This document shows positions 12,101 to 20,700 of a DNA stretch of 64,000 nt, one piece after another. A program made the translations under genes and the position numbers. The stretch is from Erinaceus europaeus (taxonomy: Eukaryota > Chordata > Mammalia > Eulipotyphla > Erinaceidae), in assembly GCF_950295315.1 (NCBI RefSeq), contig NW_026647620.1, positions 113,501 through 177,500 of the forward strand, read 5' to 3'. The notes beneath the pieces were generated by a model. That model was not told where the DNA came from, made no database searches, and worked only from the letters and a program-made list of their open reading frames with translations. Numbering within the stretch: position 1 is the stretch's first letter; each line of letters begins with the position of its first letter.

Positions 12101-15100
12101 CTCCAGGAGCAGTGGATTTGCAGTGCTGGCATCAAGCCCCAGCAATAACCCTGGAGGGTAAAAAAAAAAAGGTTAAATTACTGTACAGCTGCTCGGGCCA
12201 AGATGAAAAAACAGGCCAGATTTGCCCTTGGCTTGAAATAAAAATAAGAAATAAAGCCGGAAACATAGAAAACAGTGATTCTCCAGACACTGGGCATCAG
12301 CAGCAGATGGGGTAGTCACTCCTGAGAGGCGGAGAACAAAGGAGCCCTGGCACGGCCCCGCGCACTGCCCGGAGAGCGGTGAGGCTCTGGGCAGCGGCCA
12401 CTCCGAGGAGCCCAGTCAGTGCACTAGGCGAAGGGGCGCCCGGATGGCCAGGAGACTCGGTTCTCAGGGCAGAGCAAAGTCCTGGAGCCCGCACCGCTGT
12501 CCTGATTCCCCTCTAGGACGCGTGCCATCAAGCTCCATGGTGTGAAGAAAGCAGCCAGGGAGAGAGCCACCGAGCGCAGCAGCCACAGGGCCACGGAGAG
12601 GCGAGACTTCCAAGCTCGAGGCCCCAGAGGGCCCACTCAGTGCCAGGCACACCACATGCCAGAGCTGAACAGTCCCTGGCGAGTCTTTCTCTCAAACATA
12701 AATAAATGAGACATAAATACCAAAGTGAAATCTCTTGTTAGAAAACAGTAATGAGAGCTGACAATGTACAGAGATCATGCAAGGCTAGGAATCGTGTCTT
12801 TAAAGAAGAAAGTGTCCTGAGTTATGGAGCATCTGGTAACATACTGGCTGTCCGAAAAGTCACGGTGGATTTTTTTCTGTACAAAAATGTGTCACGACTG
12901 TTCTGACAACCCAGCAGTATGCAGAGTCTTGCCTCAGCAATGGAGATAAAAACTGGACTTCCACCAGGGGCTGGCTGGAGGTGTACTTGGTTGAGCACAC
13001 ACGTTACAGAGCACAAGGATCCAGGTTTGAGCTCCCGGTCCCCACTTGCAGGGGGAAAGCTTTCCGAGTGGTGAAGCAATGCTGCAGGTGTGTGTGTGTG
13101 TGTCTCTCTCTCTCTCTATGTCCCCCTCCCCTCTTAATTTCTGCCTGTCTATCCAACAAATAAACAGATAATTAAAAAAAAAAAACAACTAAACTTCCAC
13201 CAAACAGCAAGGAAAACAAGAGCAAAAATACAGCTATAAATGGAGCTATATCAAACTGAAAAGCTTCTGCACAGCAAAAGAACCGTCAGCAAGACAGAAA
13301 GACACCATCAAATGGGAGACGATCTTACATGCCACTCACAGGAGGAAATCAGTCAAGACAGCAATGGCTGTCACCTCACCCTGTGACAGTGGCTGGCCTC
13401 AGAGGATGGCATCAGCAAGTGGGGAGGAAGCAAGAGGTGGAGGACGGGGTCCCTTGACGTGGCTGGTGCACCGGCCCTGGGGAGCAGTCTGGAGATTGCT
13501 CCAAACATTCCAAATGGACCTGCAGGGGGGCGGGTGGCAGCGCAGCGGGTTAAGCACACGTGGCGCAAAGCGCAGGGACCAGCAGAAGGATCCTGGTTCG
13601 AGTCCCCGGCTCCCCACCTGCAGGGGAGTTGCTTCACAGGCGGTGAAGCAGGTCTGCAGGTGTCTGTCTTTCTCTCCCCCTCTCGGTCTTCCCCTCCTCT
13701 CTCCATTTCTCTCTGCCCTATCCAACAACGACGGCATCAACAATAACAATAATAACCACAACAAGGCTACAACAACAAGGGCAACAAAAGGGGGTTAAAA
13801 TGGCCTCCAGGAGCAGTGGATTCATGGTACAGGCACTGAGCCCCAGCAGTAACCCCGGAGGCAAAAAAAAAAAATGGACCTAGCATATGACCCAGTGATT
13901 CCTCTGCTAGGTATCTATCCAGTGAGCACAAAACAAGCGTCTGAAGAGGATAGCGGTGGGATGGAGGTGAAACCATGGATGGAGCATTAGACCTCAAACA
14001 GGAGTCCTGAGTCCAATCCCTGGCAGCACGTGTACCAGAGTGATGTCTGGTTCTCTCTCTGCCTATCTTCTTCATAAATAAAGTCCTTAAAAGAGACCGG
14101 GGGGGTGGGGTTAGTGCACACCTGTGTTCATGATGGTGCCATGTGTCAAAGTTTGGAAGCATCCCAAGTGTCTGACAACAAATGAGTGACTAAGGAAGTT
14201 GTGGACTATACAGAATGGAATACTATGCAGCTGTAAAAAATGGGGGCCGTCACAAACTATCAGATACTTAGAGGAAAATATTGGCAAAACTCTTTTCTGC
14301 ATAAAATTTAAAGACATCTTCAATGAAACGAATCCAATTACAAAGAAGACTAAGACAAGCATAAACCTATGGGACTACATCAAATTAAAAAGCTTCTGCA
14401 CAGTTAAAGGAACTACTACCCAAACCAAGAGACCTCTCACAGAATGGGAGATCTTTACATGCCGTACATCAGACAAGAGGCTAATAACCAACATATATAA
14501 AGAGCTTGCAAATCTCAACAACAAGACAACAAATAACCCCATCCAAAAATGGGGGGAGGACTTGGACAGAATATTCACCACAGAAGAGATCCAAAAGACC
14601 GAGAAACACATGAAAAAATGCTCCAAGTCTCTGATTGTCAAAGAAACGCAAATAATGACAACAATGAGATACCACTCCACTCCTGTGAGAATGGCATACA
14701 TCAGACATCAGAAAAGGTAACAGCAGCAAATGCTGGAGAGGGTGTGGGGTCAAAGGAACCCTCCTGCACTGCTGGTAGGAGTGTCAATGGGTCCCACCTC
14801 TGTGGAGAACAGTCTGGAGAACTCTCAGAAGGCTAGAAATGGACCTACCCTATGACCCTGCAATTCCTCTCCTGGGGATAGATCCTAAGTAACCCAACAC
14901 ATCCATCCAAAAAGATCTGTGTACACATATGTTCTTGGCAGCACAATCTGTAATAGCCAAAACCTGGAAGCAACCCAGGTGTCCAACAACAGATGAGTGG
15001 CTGAGCAAGTTGTGGTCTATATACACAATGGAATACTACTCAGCTGTAAAAAATGGTGACTTCACCGTTTTCAGCCGATCTTGGATGGACCTTGAAAAAT

Positions 15101-18100
15101 TCATGTTATGTGAAGTAAGTCAGAAACAGAAGGATGAATATGGGATGATCTCACTCTCAGGCAGAAGTTGAAAAACAAGATCAGAAAAGAAAACACAAGT
15201 AGAACCTGAAATGGAATTGGAGTATTACACCAAAGTAAAAGACTCTGGGGTGGGTGGGTGGGGAGAGTACAGGTCCAAGAAGGATGACAGAGGACCTAGT
15301 GGGGGTTGTATTGTTATATGGAAAACTGGGGAATGTTATGCATGTACAAACTATTGTACTTACTGTTGAATGTAAAACATTAATCCTCAATAAAGAAATT
15401 TAAAAAAAAGGGGGGGCGGGAGATAACGCAGGAGGTTAGGCGCACATGGCACGAAACACAAGGACCGGCACCAGGATCCCGGTTCAAGCCCCCAGCTCCC
15501 CATCTGCAGAGGGGTCACTTTACAGGTGGTGAAGCAGGTCTGCAAGTGTCTATCTTTCTCTCCCTGTCTTCCCCTCCTCTCTTGACTTCTCTCTGTCCTA
15601 CCTAACAACAACAACAGCAGTAGCAGTAACAATAGCAACAAGGGCAACAAAAATAGCCTTCAGGAGCAGTGGATTTGTAGCGCAGGCAACGAGCCCCAGC
15701 GATAACCCTGGAGGCAAGAAACAAGCAAACAAAAATGTTACGACATGTATGGAACTGGAGGGATCACTTTGAATAAAATAAGCCGGAAGGAGAAAGACAA
15801 ATGTCAGATAAGCTCCCTCAGAGGCGGGCCCTGAGAAACACAACATGGGGCCCGAGGAAGGAACCCCAATGTGATGTGGTCTGAGGCAGCAGCTCCAAGG
15901 AATCGGGGTCTGGGTGTTAAAGAGCGAAACCAAACCACCATCCACTGCAAGGAAGCAAAAGATGTTTATTGACGAATTGCAATCCGGGCCGAGATGGTGA
16001 CTGGTGTCAGTCTACCAAGCTCGACCCTGAACAAAGCTCAAACCATACAATTTATAGGAATTCAGACTACGCTCAGGGAGGGGGAGCACATCACCTTATC
16101 TGCCTATATCCAATCATTTCAAACTTAGCAAAAGCCTGATCCATTCAGAGCAAAGCATGGGCTATTTCTAAACATCACACCAGACCAATAGGTCATTGCC
16201 AAAGTGGGGGTCACCACATTTTTTTGTTCTTTATTGGGACCACCGACCATCTGTTTGCAATCTATCAGGTCATCATTTGTCAGGCCATTTTTAACTGTCT
16301 GGTCACAGTATTCTGTTGCAGAGGTCATGATGAGTCCTGCTCGCTGCAGGGTCTGTCAAAATAATTGATGGCCTCTCAGGTTCTGTCGAGGGGAAAGGGG
16401 CAAGGAATTTTCCACCTCACTGGTCAGGAAGGCAAAAAGCAACTATATTTAAACTATTCTTAAAACTCAAACTTAAAAAGCAACTATAACTATTTTAGAG
16501 TTACTGCCTCTAACACTGGGGAGCCACCGAGGGTACTGGGAGCCTAATGCCCTGTCTGTGGTGAGCGAGGGTGCCGGCCCACCCAACCAACGCAGAGGGG
16601 AAGCTCCCCTCACCGTGGCAGTGTTGCAGGTACTTCTTTCTCTCTCTCTCCCTCTCCCTGTCTCTATAGGAAAGAGAAAAAAAGGGGAGTCGGGCGGTAG
16701 CGCAGCGGGTTAAGCGCATGTGGCGCAAAGCACAAGGACCGGCATAAGGCTCCTGGTTCGAGCCCCCGGTTCCCCACCTGCAGGGGAGTCGCTTCACAGG
16801 CGGTGAAGCAGGTCTGCAGGAGTCTGTCTTTCTCTCCCCCTGTCTGTCTTCCCCTCTTCTCTCCATTTCTCTATCCAACAACGACATCAACAACAACAAT
16901 AAAAATCAACAAGGGCAACAAAAGGGGAAAATAAATAAATAAATAATTTTTAAAAAAATTAACCATTAAGAGAAAGACAAGCCACAGACTTGGATAAAAT
17001 ATTTCTTTATTTATTTTATCAGAGCACTGCTCAGCTCTGGTTTATGGTGGGGTGGGGGATTGGACCTGGGACTTTGGAGCCTCAGGCATGACAGTCTGTT
17101 TGCATAACCATTATGCTGTCACCCCACCCTAAATATTTGCAAAAGACAACAAATTAAGTGATAGTTACCCAGCACATACAAAGAACTCTTAAATTTCTTT
17201 TTTAAAATTAATTTTATTTATTGGATAGAGACAGCCAGAAATTGAGCAGGAAGGGGGTGTTACAGAGGGAGAGAGACAGAGAGACACCTGCAGCCCTGCT
17301 TCACCACTTGCAAAGCTTTCCCCTTGCAGGTGGGGACGGGGGTTCGAACCCAGGTCCTTGAGCATTGTTTTTTTTAAAATTATTTTTATTTATTTATTGG
17401 ACAGAGACAGCCAGAAATCAAGAGGGAAGGGAGGATAGAGAGACACCTGCAGTACTGCTTCACCACTCATGAAGCTTTCCCCCTGCAGGCAGGTGGGGAC
17501 GGGGAACTCGAACCTGGGTCCTTGAGCATTGTAATGTGTGTGCTCAACCAGGCGCGCCACCACCGGCCCCAGAACTCTTAAATTTCAACAGCAAAAATAC
17601 CCTGGTTAAAAATCGGCAGAAGACCTTGACTTGACCTCTTCTGCTGCATTGTGTTGCCACAGTGTCGGCTCATAGCCTCAGGCCACCCAAGGCCCAATTA
17701 ACTTGGCAGACGCCCAGTGAACTCAGGTCTTACTCAGCAGTCAGAAGTCTTGAAAGAAACACTGAATCAATCCCTCCCTCACCTGTGCCAAGACATCTGC
17801 TTTAATGTGTACAAAGATTCTCTGAGGAAGGGTATGGTCTTCTTGTTTTCTGTAAACAAGAAAGAAATGGCAGTTAACTGCGAGGCTGGGCTTTGTACTG
17901 AGATGTCCTGGCTCTGCTGTTCAATGACACTGTGACAAAATAAGTCTGGACCCCAAGAGAGTAGTAAGCGCTGAGCAGAACCTATACTCCACTCAGAGCA
18001 GGAGCGGCCTGGTAATGGCCATCTGATAAGGAGTAGCCTTGTCAGTGGCACAAGAGTGGCACCCAGTGGCTTCTGCTAGAAACTACAAGATCAAGAATGG

Positions 18101-20658
18101 CTAGGCCACATTCTTTTTTTTTTTTCTTTTTAATATTTATTTATTCCCTTTTGTTGACCTTGTTGTCTCGTTGTTGAATAGGACAGAGAGAAATGGAGAG
18201 AGGAGGGGAAGACAGAGAGGGGGAGAGAAAGACAGACACCTGCAGACCTGCTTCACCGCCTGTGAAGCGACTCCCTTGCAGTTGGGGAGCCGGGGGCTCG
18301 AACCGGGATCCTTATGCCGGTCCTTGCGCTTTGCGCCACCGGCCGACTCCCCACATTTATATTCTTAAAAACAAGGAGCTAGGAGGACTGGGTTGACCTT
18401 AGTGCTTTTGTTTCTCTGTCCAAACTGAACCAACAAGTGCATCAGGGTGTTGAAAGTCCACAAGCTGTGCCCGGCTTGATCCTCCGTCACTCGGCAAACA
18501 CTCACCCCGTGTATGGCGTTGTGCCAGCCGGGAAGAATAGGGAGCTTACCCCGAAGCGGGGTAGAGTAAGGTGTGGAAAGTGGACACACACATTAAGAAT
18601 GAACACGGCAGGTGAAGGGAAGACAGCACAGTGGTTCTGCAGACAGACTCTCCTGCCTGAGGCTCCAAAGTCCCAGGCTCAGTCTCCTGCACCACCGTAA
18701 GCCAGGGCTGAGCAGGCTCTGGTCAAAGAAACAAATAATAATATAAAATATGGATGTGCTTCAGAACCAAGAAGCAGAACAGAGAGTGAGCGAGTGAGTG
18801 AGTGAGCGAGCGAGTGAGAGCTGAGGAAGCAACTGCCCTTCCCCAGCAGCGGCTGGAGTGGGCTGCCTCGGGCTGGTGGGGCTGCAGATTCAGGGAGCCA
18901 GGGGGCAGTAAGCCAGCTGCAGGTGAGGGGACGCGGGTCTCACTTCCGTCTCAATGTCTCAGCAGCCGCCCCCAGAGAAGACTGTGGCAGCAAGCAGCAC
19001 CCAGGACGCCCGTGAGAGCAGCAGCCCGGGTGAGACTGGGCGCCTGTGTGTGTGTGGGGGGGGGGGGGCACGGCAGGGAAGTAGGGACACCCACCGAGCT
19101 TCCACTCTGCCCCTCCGCTGCAGCCGCCGCCTCTAGGATGGCATGGGTCTCCGGGGGCGGAAGGAGGCATTCTGCCTGGAAAATGGCTGTTACCATGGGG
19201 CTGGCATGTGGTTGGACAGCTGCAAAAGCCAGGCTCAGGCAGCCTGGGTACAACAGACTCGGGGCCTGAGTCTCTCCCTGGGTGCCGCCGCCAGCACCGC
19301 CCCCCCCTCGCTCTGGCTCCTCCTCTGCCCGGGCCTCTGGCTGTGCCCTGGGGAGGTGCCAGCGTGTCTGACGAGACGGTGACTGCGGTCACTTCCTCCA
19401 CGTCACACTCCAATATTTGCAAAGTTTTACTTATTAGTGAGAGATGAGAGAGGCAAACATCACTTTGGTGTGTGATGCCAGGGGTTGAACTCTGGACCTC
19501 ATGCCCAAGGCTCTGACACCTTGTCCACTGTGCCACCTTCTCGGCCGCTGTCCTCCAACAGTCAAACAGCCACAGGGCCTCTGCGAAGGCATTCCTTCCG
19601 AGAATTATTATTTTTTGCCTCCAGGGTTATTTCTGGGGCTCGGTGCTGCACCACAAGTCCACTGCTCCTGGAGGCTATTTTTTTTTCCTTTTGTTGCCTT
19701 TTTTAAAAAAAATCATCATTGTGGTTATTATTATTATTGTGGTTGTCGTCGTTGTTGGATGGGACAGAGAGAAATGGAGAGAGGAGGGGAAGACAGAGAG
19801 GGGGAGAGAAAGACAGACACCTGCAGACCTGCTTCATTGCTTGTGCAGCGACCCCCCCTGCAGGTGGGGAGCCGGGGGCTCGAACCCGGATCATTGCCCA
19901 CGTGCGCTTAACCCGAGCGCTACCGCCCGACCCCCACGATCTTTCCAACAACAAGCGCAAAGCATAAACCCCTTGGCTGCCACATGTCCCCTCCAGATAA
20001 AAACCCACACCGCAGCTTTCTGGTTCCCACTCAGCTCTTCCGAAGCCCGAAACACCCGCTCGGCGCGCTAGTCGGGCGAGGAGCCTCCCCCCCCCCCCCC
20101 CCCCCCCGCTGCTCCGCGCGATTCTTCGTCCCCAGACCGCGGCCCGGGCAGCTGTCTGTCTGTCTGTCCGGACACACGCTGCCCCTGGGAGACACAGACA
20201 CGGAAGAGCCCAGCCTGGCGGAGGAGGGCGGCGCAGACCCCAGGGCTCTGCCGCAGCGCGGGGCGAGCGGCACTAGGCCGAGGGTTTGGCGCTGCCGCGG
20301 CGGCCCAGCTCGGAGCCTTCGGCCCGGGGGAGCGGCGTCGGGTCTGCGCGGGGGGCTGGGGCTGGGGGCTGACGACCGTCTCCTCCCAGGGACCAGCCCG
20401 CGGGCGGAAAAGAGGCTCAAGAGCGGCAGCCCCGGCCGGGAAGCGGAGGAGACGCGGGCTTCCGGCCCCGGCCCCTGCGGCACCAGGGGCGAGCCTGCGG
20501 GCGGCCTGGAGGAGGTGTCCAAGCGGGGCCCGGGGGCGGGGGGGGGGCCGGGCGGGGGCGGACCCTGGCCTCACCCTCCCTCCCGCCCGCAGGACGCCCT
20601 GTGGCTGCGGGAGGTCTCCAACCTGTCGGAGTGGCTGAGTCCCGGCGCCCGGCCGTGA
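1899..20658 (+). CDS. TOP6BL: TOPOVIBL, meiotic topoisomerase VI B-like subunit (3' part, six exons)
   Basis: Coding exons recognised at 1899-2020, 4886-4996, 10725-10817, 18963-19029, 20390-20514 and 20593-20658. The 5' exons lie left of the window. The splice phases agree throughout: the first exon enters with two bases of a split codon, and the last ends in TGA. The peptide runs from VHTWLKAHLSAVL through SLSVAVRSILGIVTG to the C terminus EVSNLSEWLSPGARP. This matches my recollection of human C11orf80. Family knowledge: TOPOVIBL partners SPO11 in making meiotic DNA breaks, and a conserved C-terminal helix binds the PH domain of REC114. The terminal exon here carries that helix (LWLREVSNLSEWL). 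The segment before it is rich in Ser, Gly, Pro and Glu and looks disordered. RCE1 starts about 170 bp after the stop. Identity is solid. The exons at 18963 and 20390 are the least certain. Confidence 0.85.
2100..2415 (+). mobile_element. SINE-A copy
   Basis: Full-length with the extra CTCCAGGAGCAGTGGAT block. A poly-G run abuts the 5' end. Confidence 0.85.
2430..2630 (+). mobile_element. SINE-B/A-like copy
   Basis: Head GGCGGTGGTGCGCCCAGCC, box B GGTTCGAGCC, CT-rich middle and an A-rich tail that runs into the adjacent minisatellite. Confidence 0.7.
2664..3025 (+). repeat. C-rich minisatellite, about 31-35 bp unit, about 11 copies
   Basis: The unit contains CAGTGCAGGCAGGGCTTG followed by CGAGT or CAAGT and a variable run of 7-10 C, sometimes with ACCA. 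Unit length varies mainly through the C run. Earlier units carry GCGAG and later ones GCAAG, so the array is polarised. It is intronic in TOP6BL and gives long spurious ORFs on both strands. Confidence 0.93.
3240..3288 (+). repeat. (TC)n(GC)n microsatellite
   Basis: Run of TC dinucleotides passing into CG dinucleotides. The alternating CG part could form Z-DNA. Confidence 0.85.
3289..3621 (-). mobile_element. SINE-A copy
   Basis: Full-length reverse SINE-A with the 3' block at its left end and the tRNA-like head near 3,600. Confidence 0.85.
3640..3922 (-). mobile_element. SINE-A copy
   Basis: Second reverse SINE-A directly after the previous one, ending in a C run. Confidence 0.85.
4147..4289 (-). 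mobile_element. SINE-C copy
   Basis: Complete reverse SINE-C with T-rich start, ACATGTGCTGCCGGGGATTG and CCACTGCGCCACC. Confidence 0.8.
4315..4420 (-). mobile_element. SINE-D copy
   Basis: Reverse SINE-D with CAGAGCACTGATCTGGC and CATGATGCTATCTACCCC. Confidence 0.75.
4449..4665 (-). mobile_element. Diverged SINE-A/B copy
   Basis: Starts with the SINE-A 3' block (GCCACCAAGGTTATTG), then a GACAAAGAGAAACTGAAAGG body and a poorly conserved head. An internal deletion is likely. Confidence 0.6.
4886..4996 (+). CDS. TOP6BL: TOP6BL coding exon
   Basis: Acceptor GTCCCCAG, donor GTTAGTAG. 37 codons, phase 0 on both sides, encoding AHQKRRASLSVAV...FRKICFQALQ. Confidence 0.9.
5212..5360 (-). mobile_element. 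SINE-C copy
   Basis: Complete reverse SINE-C with poly-T start. Confidence 0.8.
5371..5496 (-). mobile_element. Diverged SINE-C copy
   Basis: Same order of segments as SINE-C but degraded (AACTCGGGACCTTGTG, TCACTACACCACCTCC). Confidence 0.55.
6067..6126 (+). repeat. (GT)n microsatellite
   Basis: About 30 uninterrupted GT repeats. Confidence 0.97.
6550..6692 (-). mobile_element. SINE-D copy
   Basis: Reverse SINE-D with a long T/C start and CATTAAGCTATCTACTCCACC. Confidence 0.75.
6864..6990 (+). mobile_element. SINE-D copy
   Basis: Forward SINE-D with intact head and CCAGAGCTGAGCAGTGCTC. Confidence 0.8.
6994..7335 (+). mobile_element. SINE-A copy
   Basis: Full-length forward SINE-A with the 3' block, ending in (AAT)n. 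Confidence 0.85.
7352..7800 (+). mobile_element. SINE-C split by a later insertion
   Basis: The SINE-C head and body run 7352-7461 and the tail resumes at 7761-7800 (CTCTCATTAATAAACG). A SINE-A is inserted between. TCCTCTCTCCTCC occurs at both junctions and is the likely target-site duplication. Confidence 0.75.
7470..7760 (-). mobile_element. SINE-A nested in SINE-C
   Basis: Reverse SINE-A close to consensus, hence fairly young. It interrupts the + strand SINE-C around it. Confidence 0.85.
7807..8100 (+). mobile_element. SINE-A copy
   Basis: Forward SINE-A with intact head, box B GGTTCGAGCC and CAACAA tail. Confidence 0.85.
8154..8470 (+). mobile_element. Two tandem SINE-D-like copies
   Basis: Copies at 8154-8294 and 8297-8470. 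Both have a GGGGCTGGGAAGA- or GGGGCTAGGGAGA-type head, the CAATCCC/CAGTCCC box and an A-rich tail. They are more diverged than the neighbours. Confidence 0.65.
8497..8610 (+). mobile_element. SINE-D copy
   Basis: Forward copy with GACAGCATCATGGCTACGG and GAGCTGAGCAGTACTCTGG. Confidence 0.7.
8644..8735 (-). mobile_element. SINE-D fragment
   Basis: Contains CTGCTCAGCTCTGGCTTATGG and GGGACTGAACCTGGGA in reverse orientation. The head is missing. Confidence 0.6.
8736..9790. other. Intronic sequence without recognisable gene or repeat
   Basis: Non-repetitive TOP6BL intron. I see no exon with family similarity, and the short ORFs lack coding character. Confidence 0.6.
9800..9975 (-). mobile_element. 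L1 3'-UTR fragment
   Basis: The reverse complement matches the 3' end of the L1 copies at 15,260-15,400 and 50,430-50,575 (GGATGACAGAGGACCTAGTG, ACATGTACAAACTATTGTA). A run of C ends it at about 9,970. Confidence 0.85.
9981..10724. other. TOP6BL intron, no feature recognised
   Basis: Pyrimidine-rich unique sequence leading to the acceptor of the 10725 exon. I see no repeat or gene. Confidence 0.55.
10725..10817 (+). CDS. TOP6BL: TOP6BL coding exon
   Basis: Acceptor CATTTTAG, donor GTGAGTGT. 31 codons, AADTQEFGAKLDKAF...HSCEVEP, phase 0 on both sides. Confidence 0.88.
11210..11336 (-). mobile_element. SINE-D copy
   Basis: Reverse copy with CCAGAGCACTACTCAG and CCTCAGGCATTAGAGTC. Confidence 0.7.
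11580..12172 (+). mobile_element. SINE-A split by a second SINE-A
   Basis: The first half at 11580-11722 stops at GTGTCTGTCTTTCT and resumes at 12037 with GTGTCTATCTTTCT. It ends with the 3' block and poly-A. The repeated junction word is the probable target-site duplication. Confidence 0.78.
11740..12036 (-). mobile_element. SINE-A nested in SINE-A
   Basis: Complete reverse SINE-A inserted into the + strand SINE-A. Confidence 0.85.
12173..12840. other. TOP6BL intron, no feature recognised
   Basis: Unique sequence, GC-rich at 12,330-12,640. I see no exon with convincing splice sites or family similarity. Confidence 0.5.
12841..12920. mobile_element. Small mariner-type inverted-repeat element (MITE-like)
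   Basis: An 80-bp interval begins ATACTGGCTGTCCGAAAAGT and ends TGACAACCCAGCAGTAT. The ends are imperfect inverted repeats flanked by TA. Mammalian mariner elements have termini of the TACTGGGTTGG-CC-AAAAGT kind, and the length suits a terminal-repeat-only derivative. There is no transposase. Confidence 0.6.
12966..13188 (+). mobile_element. SINE-B copy
   Basis: Forward SINE-B with a (TG)n insert after the body and a poly-A tail. Confidence 0.8.
13190..13945 (+). mobile_element. Old L1 ORF2 fragment, interrupted by SINE-A
   Basis: The pieces at 13190-13520 and 13873-13945 read as L1 ORF2 (FQMDLAYDPVIPLLGIYP across the SINE). They are degenerate and 5' truncated. Confidence 0.75.
13521..13872 (+). 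mobile_element. SINE-A inserted in old L1
   Basis: Full-length SINE-A. The word AAATGGACCT is present on both sides and is the target-site duplication of L1 sequence. Confidence 0.85.
13949..14095 (+). mobile_element. SINE-C copy
   Basis: Forward SINE-C with GTACCAGAGTGATGTCTGG and an A-rich tail. Confidence 0.75.
14100..14245 (+). mobile_element. Old L1 ORF2 fragment
   Basis: GGAAGCATCCCAAGTGTCTG and GGAATACTATGCAGCTGTAA correspond to the ORF2 C-terminal region. A younger L1 follows. Confidence 0.7.
14251..15400 (+). mobile_element. 5'-truncated L1 (ORF2 C-terminal part plus 3' UTR)
   Basis: Encodes the ORF2 C-terminal region with [35 protein letters not shown] and MDLEKFMLCEVSQKQ, then the 3' UTR and AATAAA with poly-A. 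Frameshifts break the frame near 14,710. It is closely related to the 49,060 copy but more diverged. Confidence 0.92.
15405..15735 (+). mobile_element. SINE-A copy
   Basis: Forward SINE-A with the 3' block, placed directly after the L1 poly-A. Confidence 0.83.
15736..15845 (+). mobile_element. L1 3' fragment
   Basis: Contains ATGGAACTGGAGGGATCAC and AATAAGCCGGAAGGAGAAAG, the end of L1 ORF2, and stops at the LTR boundary. Confidence 0.65.
15846..16515 (-). mobile_element. Solo LTR of an endogenous retrovirus (class I-like)
   Basis: Read on the - strand, the block starts TGTTAGAGG and ends GGGGCCCCA. It holds a TATA-like CCTATAAATTG about 400 bp in, then a polyadenylation signal CAATAAACATC and a T-rich U5 with TGGTTTGGTTTCGC. 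This is promoter, R and U5 order. AACA lies at both edges (15842-15845 and 16512-16515), so the exact ends are uncertain. There is no internal viral sequence or second LTR. It is inserted within or beside old L1 sequence. Confidence 0.68.
16684..16955 (+). mobile_element. SINE-A copy
   Basis: Near-consensus forward SINE-A preceded by a CT tract. Confidence 0.85.
16998..17128 (-). mobile_element. SINE-D copy
   Basis: Reverse SINE-D, complete. Confidence 0.8.
17197..17366 (-). mobile_element. SINE-B copy (head truncated)
   Basis: Reverse SINE-B ending at GTCCTTGAGCATTG, where the next copy begins. Confidence 0.75.
17372..17570 (-). mobile_element. SINE-B copy
   Basis: Complete reverse SINE-B in tandem with the previous one. 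Confidence 0.8.
17641..18113. other. TOP6BL intron, no feature recognised
   Basis: Unique sequence. Its ORFs have no family similarity that I recognise. Confidence 0.5.
18114..18352 (-). mobile_element. SINE-A copy
   Basis: Reverse SINE-A with a short tail and shortened head. Confidence 0.82.
18610..18745 (+). mobile_element. SINE-D copy
   Basis: Forward SINE-D ending in an ATAATA-rich tail. Confidence 0.75.
18963..19029 (+). CDS. TOP6BL: TOP6BL coding exon (probable)
   Basis: Acceptor ATGTCTCAG, donor GTGAGACT. Phase 0 in, phase 1 out, which suits both neighbours. It encodes QPPPEKTVAASSTQDARE and continues Ser-rich. Support is phase and splice sites more than strong similarity. Confidence 0.62.
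19425..19546 (-). mobile_element. SINE-C copy
   Basis: Reverse SINE-C, slightly diverged. Confidence 0.7.
19607..19937 (-). mobile_element. SINE-A copy
   Basis: Reverse SINE-A with the 3' block and a shortened head. Confidence 0.83.
20390..20514 (+). CDS. TOP6BL: TOP6BL coding exon (probable)
   Basis: Acceptor TCCTCCCAG, donor GAG|GTGTCC. Phase 1 in, phase 0 out. Encodes a low-complexity linker (TSPRAEKRLKSGSPG onward) ending in GLEE, followed by DALWLREV from the next exon. Confidence 0.68.
20593..20658 (+). CDS. TOP6BL: TOP6BL terminal coding exon
   Basis: Acceptor CCGCCCGCAG, stop TGA at 20656-20658. Encodes DALWLREVSNLSEWLSPG and three more residues, the conserved REC114-binding helix region of the family. 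Confidence 0.88.
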   Translation, partial: DALWLREVSNLSEWLSPGARP

Positions 20659-20694
20659 AAGCGCCCCGCCCCGCCGCGCCCCCGCGTCTCGTTC

Positions 20695-20700
20695 AATAAA
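20695..20700 (+). terminator. TOP6BL: TOP6BL polyadenylation signal AATAAA
   Basis: Lies 37 bp after the stop codon, giving a very short 3' UTR. Confidence 0.8.

Larger units (their letters stand above)
16966..17640 (+). mobile_element. Old L1 fragment carrying three SINEs
   Basis: L1-like pieces at 16966-16997, 17129-17196 and 17571-17640 are separated by SINE insertions. AGAACTCTTAAATTTC occurs before and after the pair of SINE-B copies. Confidence 0.6.

Noticed and set aside
16684..16760. tRNA-like A and B boxes at SINE heads
   Set aside because: Part of tRNA-derived SINEs with long tails; no foldable intact tRNA with anticodon arm and acceptor stem was seen.
20088..20107. C run as an assembly gap or telomere-like repeat
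   Set aside because: It is a simple homopolymer at the edge of a CpG island; no telomeric hexamers are present.
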